From: a bacterium
GTDB taxonomy: Bacteria > Actinomycetota > Acidimicrobiia > Acidimicrobiales > CATQHL01
Assembly: GCA_028819945.1 (NCBI GenBank)
Contig: JAPPKQ010000158.1
Location: 1 to 8,440 of the forward strand
Direction of reading: 5' to 3'
DNA: 8,440 bases
Numbering within the stretch: the stretch's first letter is position 1; each line of letters begins with the position of its first letter. The translations under genes and the position numbers were made by a program. The notes beneath the pieces were generated by a model. That model saw nothing but the letters and a program-made list of their open reading frames with translations. It was not told the DNA's origin and searched no databases. Below, piece by piece: positions 1 to 6,065 of this stretch.

Positions 1-865
1 GCCCCTGCACCGACCCCGCCGCCCACGCCACGTCGCGCACCTCCTGGTGGTCTCTCAGCAGGTCCGCCCGGTCGCCGAGGGTCACCACGCCCCCGGCCAC
101 GTCGCGCTCGACCACGTACAGCGGGCGCTCCTGCCCGCCCACGCCGAGCCCCTTGCGCTGGCCGAGGGTCACGAGCTGTGCCGACGGGATCTCGCCGAGC
201 TGCCGGCCCGAGGCGTCGACGACTCGGGCAGGAGTCGCTTCCAGTCGCTCGGACAGGAACGATTCCCGCTCGCCGCGCCGGATGAAGCAGACGTCGATGC
301 TGTCGGGCTTGGCGGCGGTGCGCAGACCCAGTTCGGCGGCCAGGGCACGCACCCGCGCCTTGGTCATGTCGCCCACCGGCAGCAGCACCCGCGAGAGAGT
401 CTCCTGGCCCAGCATGTACAGCACGTAGGACTGGTCCTTGGCAGCGTCGGCGCCCCTCGCCAGGCGGCGCGTGCCGTCGGGGCGGCGCACCACGCGGGCG
501 TGGTGCCCGGTGGCCACGGCGTCGAAACCCAGCGCCTCGGCCCGCCGCAGGAGCCTGTCGAACTTGATGTGTCGGTTGCACTCCACGCACGGGTTGGGGG
601 TGCGGCCGGCGGCGTAGTCGGCCACGTAGGGGGCCACCACCCGGGCGGAGAAGTCCTCGCCGAAGTTGAAGACGTGATGGTCGATGCCGAGGGCGTCCGC
701 CACCCGCCGGGCGTCGATCACGTCGGCCACCGAGCAGCAGCCCGTGTCCGACGGCCCGCCCCACAGCTTCATCGTGACCCCGACCACCTCGTGGCCGCCC
801 CGAGACAGCAGCGCCGCCGCCACCGAGGAGTCCACGCCCCCCGACATCGCCGCCAGGACCTGCAT
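1..865 (-). CDS. mnmA: tRNA-specific 2-thiouridylase MnmA (C-terminus cut by window edge)
   Basis: This gene encodes the enzyme that adenylates and thiolates U34 of Lys, Glu and Gln tRNAs (s2U34), using persulfide sulfur from a cysteine desulfurase. The visible 288 residues start at ATG 865 and stay open to the window edge. About 70 residues are missing compared with the usual ~360 aa. The PP-loop ATPase motif SGGVDSS lies at residues 8-14. The catalytic Cys is C96 in NPCVECN (equivalent to E. coli C102), followed by RHIKFD. DQSYVL follows at about 144-149. The second catalytic Cys is C193 in DSIDVCFI (equivalent to E. coli C199). The central-domain signature LGQRKGLGVGG follows. The start is chosen because MQVLAAMSGGVDSS matches the usual family N-terminus; the later ATG at 847 would sit inside the PP-loop. 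It lies 27 bp after the cysteine desulfurase stop, so co-transcription is likely. The family call is very secure. Confidence 0.96.
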   Translation of the reverse strand, partial: MQVLAAMSGGVDSSVAAALLSRGGHEVVGVTMKLWGGPSDTGCCSVADVIDARRVADALGIDHHVFNFGEDFSARVVAPYVADYAAGRTPNPCVECNRHIKFDRLLRRAEALGFDAVATGHHARVVRRPDGTRRLARGADAAKDQSYVLYMLGQETLSRVLLPVGDMTKARVRALAAELGLRTAAKPDSIDVCFIRRGERESFLSERLEATPARVVDASGRQLGEIPSAQLVTLGQRKGLGVGGQERPLYVVERDVAGGVVTLGDRADLLRDHQEVRDVAWAAGSVQG

Positions 866-892
866 CGCCCGATCCCCGTTCCCGGACCGCGC

Positions 893-2068
893 CTAGGCCG
901 CGGCCCGGCGCAGCTGGGCGACCGCCGGGGGCAGCACCGCCAGAGCCGTCTCCACGTCGGCCTCGCTGCTGGCGGCGCCGAGCGACAGGCGCAGCGAGCC
1001 CCGCGCCAGCGACCGGGGATAGCCCATGGCTTCGAGCACGTGCGACGGGTGCTCGGCACCGCTGGCGCACGACGAGGCCGCCGAGGCGTACACCCCGCCC
1101 CGCTCGGCCAGGAACAGCAGGGCCTCGCTCTCGATGCCCTCGAAGCACAGGTGGCACGACCCCGCCACCTTCGCCGACCGGTCGACCGGCACGCCGGCGC
1201 CGGAGGCGGGTCGCACGCCGGACTCGGTGACGCCCTCGACTGCGGCCCGCAACCCGTCGGCGAGGCGGTCACGCAGCCGCCCGACCCGCTCGACGGTCTC
1301 GGCGCGCCGAGCCACGGTGATCTGCGCCGCCCGGCCCATGCCCACGATGCCGGCCACGTTCGGCGTGCCGCCGCGGCGCTCGGCCTCCTGGCCGCCACCC
1401 ACGATCTGGGGCTGCAGCGGCACGCCGTCACGCGCCACCAGGGCGCCGACGCCCTTGGGGCCGCCGAACTTGTGGGCGCTCACCGAGATCAGGTCGGCCG
1501 GTGCCGCCCGGGTGGCCACGTCCAGCCAGGGGAAGGCCTGCACGGCGTCGGTGTGCAGCAGCGCCCCGGGTGCGTGGCGCGCCATCACCTCGGCCACCTC
1601 CTCCAGGGACCACACCACGCCGTTCTCGTTGTTGGCCAGCATCACCGACACTAAGCGCACGTCGCCGTCCAGAGCCGCCGCGAGGGCGTCGAGGTCGAGC
1701 ATCCCCGCGCCGTCCACCCCGACGACGCGCCCGCCCAGTTGCTCGGTCGGGCGCAGCACGGCGGGGTGCTCGGTGGCGCTGCAGACGACCGTTCCGCCCG
1801 GGCCGCCCGAGCCACCGGCAGCGCCGAAGACCGCCAGGTTGTCGGCCTCGGTGCCGCTGCCGCAGAACACGATCTCGCCCGGCCGGGCGCCGAGGGCCTC
1901 CGCCAGGATGTCCCGGGCGTCGTCGCCGGACCGCCGGGCCTCGCGGGCCATGCGGTGCGCCCCGGTGGGGTTGGCGTAGCAGCCGTCGTAGAACTCCCCC
2001 ATCGCCTCGACGACCTCGGGGTGCATCGGCGTGGAGGCGGCATGATCCAGGTAGGCGACGGCAGCCAT
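893..2068 (-). CDS. iscS: Cysteine desulfurase, IscS/NifS family (class V aminotransferase fold)
   Basis: This is a PLP-dependent enzyme that converts L-cysteine to alanine and a protein-bound persulfide used for thiolation and Fe-S assembly. The 391-aa length is normal. It begins with YLDHAASTP (residues 6-14), the usual family opening. H101 in SATEHPAV is the ring-stacking histidine, and HTDAVQA (172-178) carries the Asp that contacts the PLP nitrogen. The Schiff-base lysine is K200 in SVSAHKFGGPKG. The flexible catalytic loop ASAASSCASGAEHPSHVL contains the persulfide cysteine C334. The loop, with the SSC..G..HPSHVL pattern, is of the IscS group rather than SufS. The gene immediately precedes mnmA on the same strand, so its clearest local role is sulfur donation to MnmA. 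It may also serve Fe-S clusters, but no scaffold gene is visible. The start is ATG 2068, with a -10-like box six bases upstream suggesting a leaderless message. Confidence 0.95.
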   Translation of the reverse strand: MAAVAYLDHAASTPMHPEVVEAMGEFYDGCYANPTGAHRMAREARRSGDDARDILAEALGARPGEIVFCGSGTEADNLAVFGAAGGSGGPGGTVVCSATEHPAVLRPTEQLGGRVVGVDGAGMLDLDALAAALDGDVRLVSVMLANNENGVVWSLEEVAEVMARHAPGALLHTDAVQAFPWLDVATRAAPADLISVSAHKFGGPKGVGALVARDGVPLQPQIVGGGQEAERRGGTPNVAGIVGMGRAAQITVARRAETVERVGRLRDRLADGLRAAVEGVTESGVRPASGAGVPVDRSAKVAGSCHLCFEGIESEALLFLAERGGVYASAASSCASGAEHPSHVLEAMGYPRSLARGSLRLSLGAASSEADVETALAVLPPAVAQLRRAAA

Positions 2069-2074
2069 GTCCCC

Positions 2075-2080
2075 AGGCTA
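2075..2080 (-). promoter_or_regulatory. Putative -10 box of iscS-mnmA (leaderless type)
   Basis: On the minus strand TAGCCT is followed by exactly six bases and then the iscS ATG at 2068. TANNNT followed by about six bases and a start codon is the usual signature of leaderless transcripts in actinobacteria. There is only a short GGGG and no good Shine-Dalgarno. I found no clear -35 hexamer. This is a motif-based inference. Confidence 0.4.
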
Positions 2081-2130
2081 CGAGGCCGCTGGGCTCGACA
2101 GTTGACGCACCATGGGCCGGGGCCGCTGTC

Positions 2131-2183
2131 TGGATTCCGGCCTCCGCCGGAACGACGCTTCGGGGCACCCGCCGGAATGACGG
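2131..2183. repeat. Intergenic palindromic repeat (one hairpin unit plus a half unit)
   Basis: TTCCGGC (2135-2141) and GCCGGAA (2146-2152) form a perfect 7-bp stem with a CTCC loop, flanked by TGGA and CGACG. A second right arm, GCCGGAATGACGG, follows at 2171-2183 and matches the first right arm (GCCGGAACGACG) at 11 of 12 positions. The pattern, roughly GGATTCCGGC-loop-GCCGGAATGACGG, resembles a palindromic element dispersed through intergenic regions of many bacterial genomes. Between the units, CGGG-GCA-CCCG (2161-2171) can form a small extra hairpin. It lies between divergently transcribed iscS and the methyltransferase gene, so it is not a simple shared terminator. The 184-bp gap (2069-2252) holds nothing else I can support except the promoter boxes noted. 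Confidence 0.55.
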
Positions 2184-2240
2184 ATCAGTGGGTGGAACCG
2201 CGTGAGGGCGTGCCGGCGTTGAATTCGGCGCGGGCAGCGA

Positions 2241-2246
2241 CAGGCT
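2241..2246 (+). promoter_or_regulatory. Weak -10-like box before the methyltransferase start
   Basis: CAGGCT is followed by six bases and then the GTG start at 2253, the same geometry as the TAGCCT box before iscS. The first position is C rather than T, so the match is imperfect. A GGAG at 2247-2250 sits only two bases before the GTG, too close for a good ribosome binding site, which favours a leaderless reading. Confidence 0.25.
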
Positions 2247-2252
2247 GGAGTC

Positions 2253-3038
2253 GTGGAGGACTACCACCCCCGGACCTACGGCGAGGCGTTCGCCGATGTC
2301 TACGACGAGTGGTACGCCGACGTCACCGACACCGAGGCGTGCGTGGCCGCGGTCGCCCGGCTGTCCGGCGGGGGGCCGGTGCTGGAGATGGGGGCGGGCA
2401 CGGGGCGCCTGGCGCTGCCGCTGGCGGCCGCCGGCGCGGACGTCTGGGCCTTGGACGCCTCCCGGGCGATGCTGGCCACCCTGGCCGCCAAGCCCGGCGG
2501 CGAGCGTGTGGTGGCGGTGCTCGGCGACATGGCCCGCCCGCCGTTGCGGCCCGGGGCCGGCTTCGCGTTGGTGCTGTGCGCCTTCAACTCGCTGTTCAAC
2601 CTGCCCGACGCCACCGAGCAGCGGCTCTGCCTGCAAGCGGCGGCCAGGCTGCTGGCACCCGCCGGTCGCCTGATCGTGGAGACCTCGCTGCCGGGCGCCG
2701 GCCACGAACCCGGCGAGGCCCCCGGGATCGCCGGGGAAGCCGGGGATTTCCAGGTCGATAGCGTGGACGTGCGAGCCGTCGAGTCCGACCGGGTGGTGCT
2801 CAGCGCCTGGCAGCACGATCCGGTGAGCCAGAACATCCGCGGGCAGATGATCGACATCCGCGCCGGAGAGATCCGACTGCGCCCGTGGCGGCTGCACTAC
2901 CGCACCGCGGCCCAGCTCGACGCGGCCGCCCGCGACGCCGGGCTGGAACTGGCCGAACGCTGGGCGGACTGGGGTGGCGGGGCGTTCGATCCGATCCTCT
3001 CGACCGAGCAGATCGCCGTCTACCGGCTGCGCCGGTGA
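2253..3038 (+). CDS. Class I SAM-dependent methyltransferase (substrate unknown)
   Basis: The 261-aa protein has a Rossmann-type methyltransferase fold. It opens with RTYGEAFADVYDEWY (residues 7-21), the kind of N-terminus seen in small-molecule methyltransferases of the Methyltransf_25 type. Motif I, VLEMGAGTGRLALPLA, is at 43-58 and forms the SAM glycine loop. The acidic residue ending beta 2 is D68 in VWALDAS. GDM at 91-93 is the adenine-contact region, and LVLCAFNSLFNL (107-118) is motif IV. A C-terminal part with RPWRLHYRTAAQLDAAA and a final beta strand completes the fold. The acceptor cannot be named. It starts with GTG 2253; no internal ATG lies upstream of motif I except at residue 46. 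Eight bases after its stop begins an SRPBCC-fold gene, so the two are likely co-transcribed. Confidence 0.88.
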   Translation: MEDYHPRTYGEAFADVYDEWYADVTDTEACVAAVARLSGGGPVLEMGAGTGRLALPLAAAGADVWALDASRAMLATLAAKPGGERVVAVLGDMARPPLRPGAGFALVLCAFNSLFNLPDATEQRLCLQAAARLLAPAGRLIVETSLPGAGHEPGEAPGIAGEAGDFQVDSVDVRAVESDRVVLSAWQHDPVSQNIRGQMIDIRAGEIRLRPWRLHYRTAAQLDAAARDAGLELAERWADWGGGAFDPILSTEQIAVYRLRR

Positions 3039-3046
3039 GAGCAGCG

Positions 3047-3499
3047 ATGAGGCTGCGCGTCGAGACCACCATCGCCGCCCCGCCCGGGGCGGTCTGGGCG
3101 CATCTGGAGGACATCGCCACCCACACCGAGTGGATGGCCGACGCCACCTCGATCGACTTCCTGACCGATCAGCGCCGGGGTGCCGGCACCCGCTTCGCCT
3201 GCCGGACACAGGTTGGGCCGCTGCGCACGACCGACCTGATGGAGATCACCGAATGGTCCCCGCCGAGCCGCATGGGGGTCCGCCACACGGGCGCGGTCTC
3301 CGGCGAGGGGCGCTTCGAGCTGACGGCGGCGGGTCCGGCCGGCGAGTCCACCAGGATGGTGTGGCTGGAGACCCTGCGGTTGCCGTGGTGGCTCGGCGGG
3401 CGGCTCGGTGCCCTGCCGGCCCGCCCCGTGCTGCGGCGCGTCTGGCGGGGGAACCTCGCCCGGCTGAAGGCCCGGGTGGAGTCCGGCGCCGGCCCCTAG
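3047..3499 (+). CDS. SRPBCC (START/polyketide-cyclase-like) family protein
   Basis: This is a 150-aa single-domain protein of the helix-grip fold that binds hydrophobic ligands in a deep cavity. Its N-terminus, RVETTIAAPPGAVWAHLEDI (residues 4-23), is the typical first strand and first helix pair (I.AP...VW..L.D). It is followed by HTEWM, a G.GTRF strand (about 46-50), LMEITEWSPPSRM (64-76) and GRFELTA (88-94). A long amphipathic C-terminal helix follows from about 112 to 146. No catalytic residues can be assigned and the ligand is unknown. The ATG at 3047 has GAGAG six bases upstream. A GTG at 3035, overlapping the methyltransferase stop as GTGA, is an in-frame alternative adding four residues. 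It probably works with the upstream methyltransferase, but this rests on adjacency only. It is convergent with the rhomboid gene, 18 bp away, with no obvious terminator between. Confidence 0.85.
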   Translation: MRLRVETTIAAPPGAVWAHLEDIATHTEWMADATSIDFLTDQRRGAGTRFACRTQVGPLRTTDLMEITEWSPPSRMGVRHTGAVSGEGRFELTAAGPAGESTRMVWLETLRLPWWLGGRLGALPARPVLRRVWRGNLARLKARVESGAGP

Positions 3500-3517
3500 C
3501 GGCTCCGGTGGCCCGAC

Positions 3518-4450
3518 TCAGATGATCGGGTTGGTCCAGGTCGTGGCGGCCAGCAGGCCGGTGAAGAAGAACAGCCCGGCGAGTCCGAGTCCCGCCGTCG
3601 AGGCCAGCCAGCGAGGCACCCGCCTGCCGCGGTCGGGGCTCAGCACGATCCAGCTGGCCAGCAGGCCGCCCGCCAGGCCGCCGATGTGGCCGCCGATGGA
3701 GATGTTCGGAAACAGGAACGTGGTGACCAGGTTCAGCACCAGCAGCCCCATCACCCCCGAGTCCCTGGCCCTGCGCCCCACGGCTCGAGAGACCATGAGG
3801 TGCGCCCCCATCAGGCCGAACACCGCCCCGGAGGCGCCGATGGTGAGCGCCCGCGGCGATGCCAGCAGGGCACCGAGCGAGCCCGACAGAAGCGCCGCCA
3901 CGTACAGCACGGCGTAGCGCACGATCCCCAGTTGCCGTTCCAGCGGCGCCCCCAGCAGGCCCAGCAGCAGCACGTTGAAGCCGACGTGGAGGATGTTGGC
4001 GTGCAGGAATCCGCTGGTGAACAGGCGCCACCACTCCCCGCCGAGATCCACCGCCGGTCCCCACAGGGCGCCGTTCTCCATGATGTTGCCCAGGCCGCTC
4101 CACGCCGAGCGCTGCGTGGCCGCCGAGACGACGAACAGCACCAGGTTGGCCGCCACCAGGACTCCTGTCAGCACCGCGGGGCGCTTGGCGAGGTTGAAGG
4201 TCGCCGGGCCGGACACCACGACCGGCTGCAGGCGGCGCCGCCGGGGGCGAGTCCCGGGTTGGGACGCGGCCGCGTCTCCGACCGCCCTCGCCCGGCGGGC
4301 GGCGGCGACGCAGCCGGGACACTGGAACCCGACGGGGGCGATGATCTGGCAATCGGGACAGATCGGCCGCTCGCAACGCTGGCAGCGCACGCCGGCGGGA
4401 CGGCTCGTGTGCCGGTAGCAGACCGTCTCCGATCCTGCCCGGTCACTCAC
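3518..4450 (-). CDS. Rhomboid family intramembrane serine protease with N-terminal zinc-binding module
   Basis: This is a 310-aa integral membrane protease that cleaves transmembrane segments of other proteins. The N-terminal cytosolic module has C11, H14, C23, C26, C31, C34, C44 and C47, spaced as a B-box/zinc-ribbon-like finger; PICPDC and GFQCPGC are typical. A basic linker (about 52-74) precedes the first membrane helix at about 92-111. The rhomboid core shows WRLFTSGFLH (141-150) and H155/N159 in LHVGFN. The catalytic serine is S207 in GASGAVFGLMG, and the catalytic histidine is H255 in IGGHIGGLAGG. A further C-terminal helix (about 285-303) gives roughly seven membrane segments. All catalytic residues are present, so it should be active. 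It starts with GTG 4450, with a TANNNT box six bases upstream (leaderless type). It is divergent from a small membrane protein gene. The physiological substrate is unknown. Confidence 0.95.
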   Translation of the reverse strand: MSDRAGSETVCYRHTSRPAGVRCQRCERPICPDCQIIAPVGFQCPGCVAAARRARAVGDAAASQPGTRPRRRRLQPVVVSGPATFNLAKRPAVLTGVLVAANLVLFVVSAATQRSAWSGLGNIMENGALWGPAVDLGGEWWRLFTSGFLHANILHVGFNVLLLGLLGAPLERQLGIVRYAVLYVAALLSGSLGALLASPRALTIGASGAVFGLMGAHLMVSRAVGRRARDSGVMGLLVLNLVTTFLFPNISIGGHIGGLAGGLLASWIVLSPDRGRRVPRWLASTAGLGLAGLFFFTGLLAATTWTNPII

Positions 4451-4456
4451 CCCGTC

Positions 4457-4462
4457 ACCCTA
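4457..4462 (-). promoter_or_regulatory. Putative -10 box of the rhomboid gene (leaderless type)
   Basis: The minus strand reads TAGGGT, then six bases, then the GTG start at 4450. This fits TANNNT-N6-start, the leaderless pattern also seen before iscS. No convincing -35 hexamer was found. Confidence 0.4.
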
Positions 4463-4492
4463 CCGGGGCCCTGCGGTGCCTCCGGCGCCGGT

Positions 4493-4498
4493 TACAGT
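4493..4498 (+). promoter_or_regulatory. Putative -10 box of the 59-aa membrane protein gene
   Basis: TACAGT matches TANNNT and would place the transcription start near 4505, giving a leader of about 17 bases. That leader contains GGAGG at 4513-4517. No clear -35 element is visible, so this rests on the -10 match and its position. Confidence 0.3.
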
Positions 4499-4512
4499 GA
4501 GCGCCGAGCTGC

Positions 4513-4517
4513 GGAGG
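4513..4517 (+). promoter_or_regulatory. Ribosome binding site (GGAGG) deciding a small-gene start
   Basis: A perfect GGAGG ends four bases before ATG 4522. It is the best Shine-Dalgarno in the window and the main argument that the following 59-codon frame is a real gene. Confidence 0.6.
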
Positions 4518-4521
4518 CCCC

Positions 4522-4701
4522 ATGATCGCCAACTCGATTCTCGCCCATCAGGGCGGCTGGGACGAGATCCTCATCATCATCGGCCCGATCGCCGCCATCG
4601 TCGGGATCGTGGCGCTGGTCCGCCGCCGGCTGAACCGTGAGGCCGAGGAGGCGGACACCGACGTCGCCTCGCCGACCGGCGGCGACGCCGTGCGCTCCTA
4701 G
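4522..4701 (+). CDS. Small single-pass membrane protein (59 aa), function unknown
   Basis: The ATG at 4522 follows a GGAGG with four-base spacing and opens a 59-codon frame. The protein begins MIANSILAHQGGWDE (about 15 residues, polar). It then has one hydrophobic helix, ILIIIGPIAAIVGIVALV (residues 16-33), and then RRRLNREAEEAD and a short polar tail. The positive-inside rule puts the RRR end in the cytoplasm, hence N-out/C-in with no cleavable signal peptide. The helix contains the helix-weakening Gly-Pro pair G21-P22. The gene lies 71 bp from the divergent rhomboid start and its stop interlocks with the murA stop in CTAG. I do not recognise a named family. The ribosome binding site, hydrophobic profile and exact fit between neighbours support a real gene. 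It could be a small membrane regulator or a substrate of the rhomboid, but neither is shown. Confidence 0.75.
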   Translation: MIANSILAHQGGWDEILIIIGPIAAIVGIVALVRRRLNREAEEADTDVASPTGGDAVRS

Positions 4702-6044
4702 CCGGCCGGCACCCAGGCGACGTCGGCGCCGAGGGACTGCAGCTTGCCCACCAGGTCCTCGTGACCGCGGCTGATGTGGTGGGTGTCGCGCACGATGGTC
4801 TCGCCCTCGGCACCCAGCCCGGCCACCACCAGGGCCGCCCCCGCCCGGATGTCCGTCGCCCGCACCGGGGCGCCGGAGAGGCGCTCCCGGCCCCGCACGA
4901 TGGCGCAGCGGCCCTCCACGCGGATGTCGGCCCCCATGCGCACCAACTCGCCCACGTAGCGGAAGCGGTTGGCGAACACGTTCTCGGTCACCAGCCCCAC
5001 TCCCTCGGCCAGGCTCAGCATGGCCACCAGCAGGGGCTGGTAGTCGGTGGCAACGCCCGGGTACGGCAGCGTGACGATCTCGGTGGCCCGCAGCCGCTGC
5101 GGCGCCATCGCCCACAACCCGCCCTTGATGGTGGAGGTGCGCAGGTTCATCTCGCCGAGTTTGTCGCAGAGCATCCGCAGGTGGCCCGGCTGGGCGCCGC
5201 GCAGGGTGATCTCGCCGCCGGCGATGCCCACCGCCGCCAGGAAGACCGCCGTCTCGATGCGATCCGGGACGGGGGTGTGATCCACCGGCGCCAGCGGGCC
5301 GCCGCCGTTGATGGTGATCGTCGGGCTGCCGGCACCCAGCACCTCGGCGCCCATGCGGTTCAGGAACGCCGCCAGGTCGGCGATCTCGGGCTCCCGGGCG
5401 GCGTTGTGGATGACCGTGCGGCCCTCCGCGGCGGTGGCGGCCATCATGATGTTCTCGGTGGCGCCGACGCTGGGCCACGCCAGGCTCACCTCCTCGCCCT
5501 TCAGGACGCTTGCCCGGGCGTGCACGTAGCCGTGGCTCACGTCGATGTCGACGCCGAGACGTTCCAGGGCCGAGAGGTGCATGTCGATGGGGCGGGAACC
5601 GAAGTCGTCACCGCCGGGCAACGCCACCATCGCCTCGCCGCAGCGGGCCAGCAGCGGGCCGAGCACGGCGATCGATGCCCGCATCCGGCTGACCAGGTCG
5701 TAGGAGGCGTGCGGCTCCAGCCGTTCAGGCACCTCCACGTGCAGGACGTCGTCGTCGCTGAACCACGCCCCGCAGCCGAAGCTCTGCAGCAGTTCGATCA
5801 TCGTGGTGACGTCGGCGATGCGAGGCACCCGCCGCAGCGTGGAGAGGCCCTCCGCCAGTGTGGTGGCCGCCAGGAGTTTCAGGACGCTGTTCTTGGCGCC
5901 GCCGATCTCCAGCTCGCCGGCGAGGGGCTCGCCGGGCCGCACGCGGATCTCCGCCGGCGCGGGGGCGATGTCGTCGGGCGCGCCGGCTCGGCCGGCCTGC
6001 GGGTCGCCGCTCTCGGGTGCGGCGGAGTCCCCGGTGGGATTCAT
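4698..6044 (-). CDS. murA: UDP-N-acetylglucosamine 1-carboxyvinyltransferase MurA (Asp-type active site)
   Basis: MurA catalyses the first committed step of peptidoglycan synthesis, transferring enolpyruvate from PEP to UDP-GlcNAc in the cytoplasm. The ORF gives 448 aa, against 418-420 aa in most homologues. The extra is an Ala/Pro-rich stretch of about 30 residues before EIRVRPGEPLAGELEIGGAK. The catalytic pair K51-N52 is in GGAKNSVLK. The PEP loop reads LPGGDDFGSRPIDMH (142-156), so the residue equal to E. coli C115 is D146; R151 equals E. coli R120. D334 in ATDYQPLL equals the general base D305, and R400 in DIRAGAAL equals R397. All other key residues are present, so it should be active. 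ATG 6044 is the first start, with GAGGGG directly upstream. A GTG at residue 35 would remove the extension. It is divergent from the MFS gene. Confidence 0.96.
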   Translation of the reverse strand: MNPTGDSAAPESGDPQAGRAGAPDDIAPAPAEIRVRPGEPLAGELEIGGAKNSVLKLLAATTLAEGLSTLRRVPRIADVTTMIELLQSFGCGAWFSDDDVLHVEVPERLEPHASYDLVSRMRASIAVLGPLLARCGEAMVALPGGDDFGSRPIDMHLSALERLGVDIDVSHGYVHARASVLKGEEVSLAWPSVGATENIMMAATAAEGRTVIHNAAREPEIADLAAFLNRMGAEVLGAGSPTITINGGGPLAPVDHTPVPDRIETAVFLAAVGIAGGEITLRGAQPGHLRMLCDKLGEMNLRTSTIKGGLWAMAPQRLRATEIVTLPYPGVATDYQPLLVAMLSLAEGVGLVTENVFANRFRYVGELVRMGADIRVEGRCAIVRGRERLSGAPVRATDIRAGAALVVAGLGAEGETIVRDTHHISRGHEDLVGKLQSLGADVAWVPAG

Positions 6045-6051
6045 CCCCTCA

Positions 6052-6057
6052 AGTATG
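6052..6057 (-). promoter_or_regulatory. Putative -10 box of murA
   Basis: The minus strand reads CATACT, then seven bases (TGAGGGG), then ATG 6044. The box is a partial match to TATAAT (first position C). The short distance again suggests a leaderless or near-leaderless transcript. It overlaps a plus-strand TATGCT box. Confidence 0.3.
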
Positions 6058-6059
6058 CT
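6054..6059 (+). promoter_or_regulatory. Putative -10 box of the MFS transporter gene
   Basis: TATGCT matches TANNNT and is followed by six bases and ATG 6066. That ATG opens only a six-codon frame, not the transporter. It is the only reasonable -10 box in the 50-bp gap for plus-strand transcription, and it shares four bases with the murA box on the other strand. Confidence 0.35.
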
Positions 6060-6065
6060 CGGCTC

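Noticed and set aside
47..1654. Long plus-strand open frame of 535 codons opposite mnmA and iscS
   Set aside because: It is the antisense of two unmistakable genes. The His/Gly/Arg-rich composition is the usual artefact of GC-rich coding DNA, and it has no recognisable motif.
2102..2131. TTGACG at 2102-2107 as a plus-strand -35 element
   Set aside because: No TANNNT or TATAAT-like box lies 16-19 bases downstream.
1428..3209. Minus-strand open frame of 593 codons spanning iscS, the intergenic gap and the methyltransferase
   Set aside because: It runs through iscS in a wrong frame and antisense to the methyltransferase. Its repeat-derived PAEAGIQ segment comes from the palindromic intergenic element.
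3500..3517. Terminator between the SRPBCC and rhomboid genes
   Set aside because: The 18-bp gap has no adequate inverted repeat or T run.
4492..5478. Alternative minus-strand frame of 328 codons overlapping murA and the small gene
   Set aside because: The murA frame shows full catalytic motifs. This one has no domain signature and a composition typical of shadow frames.
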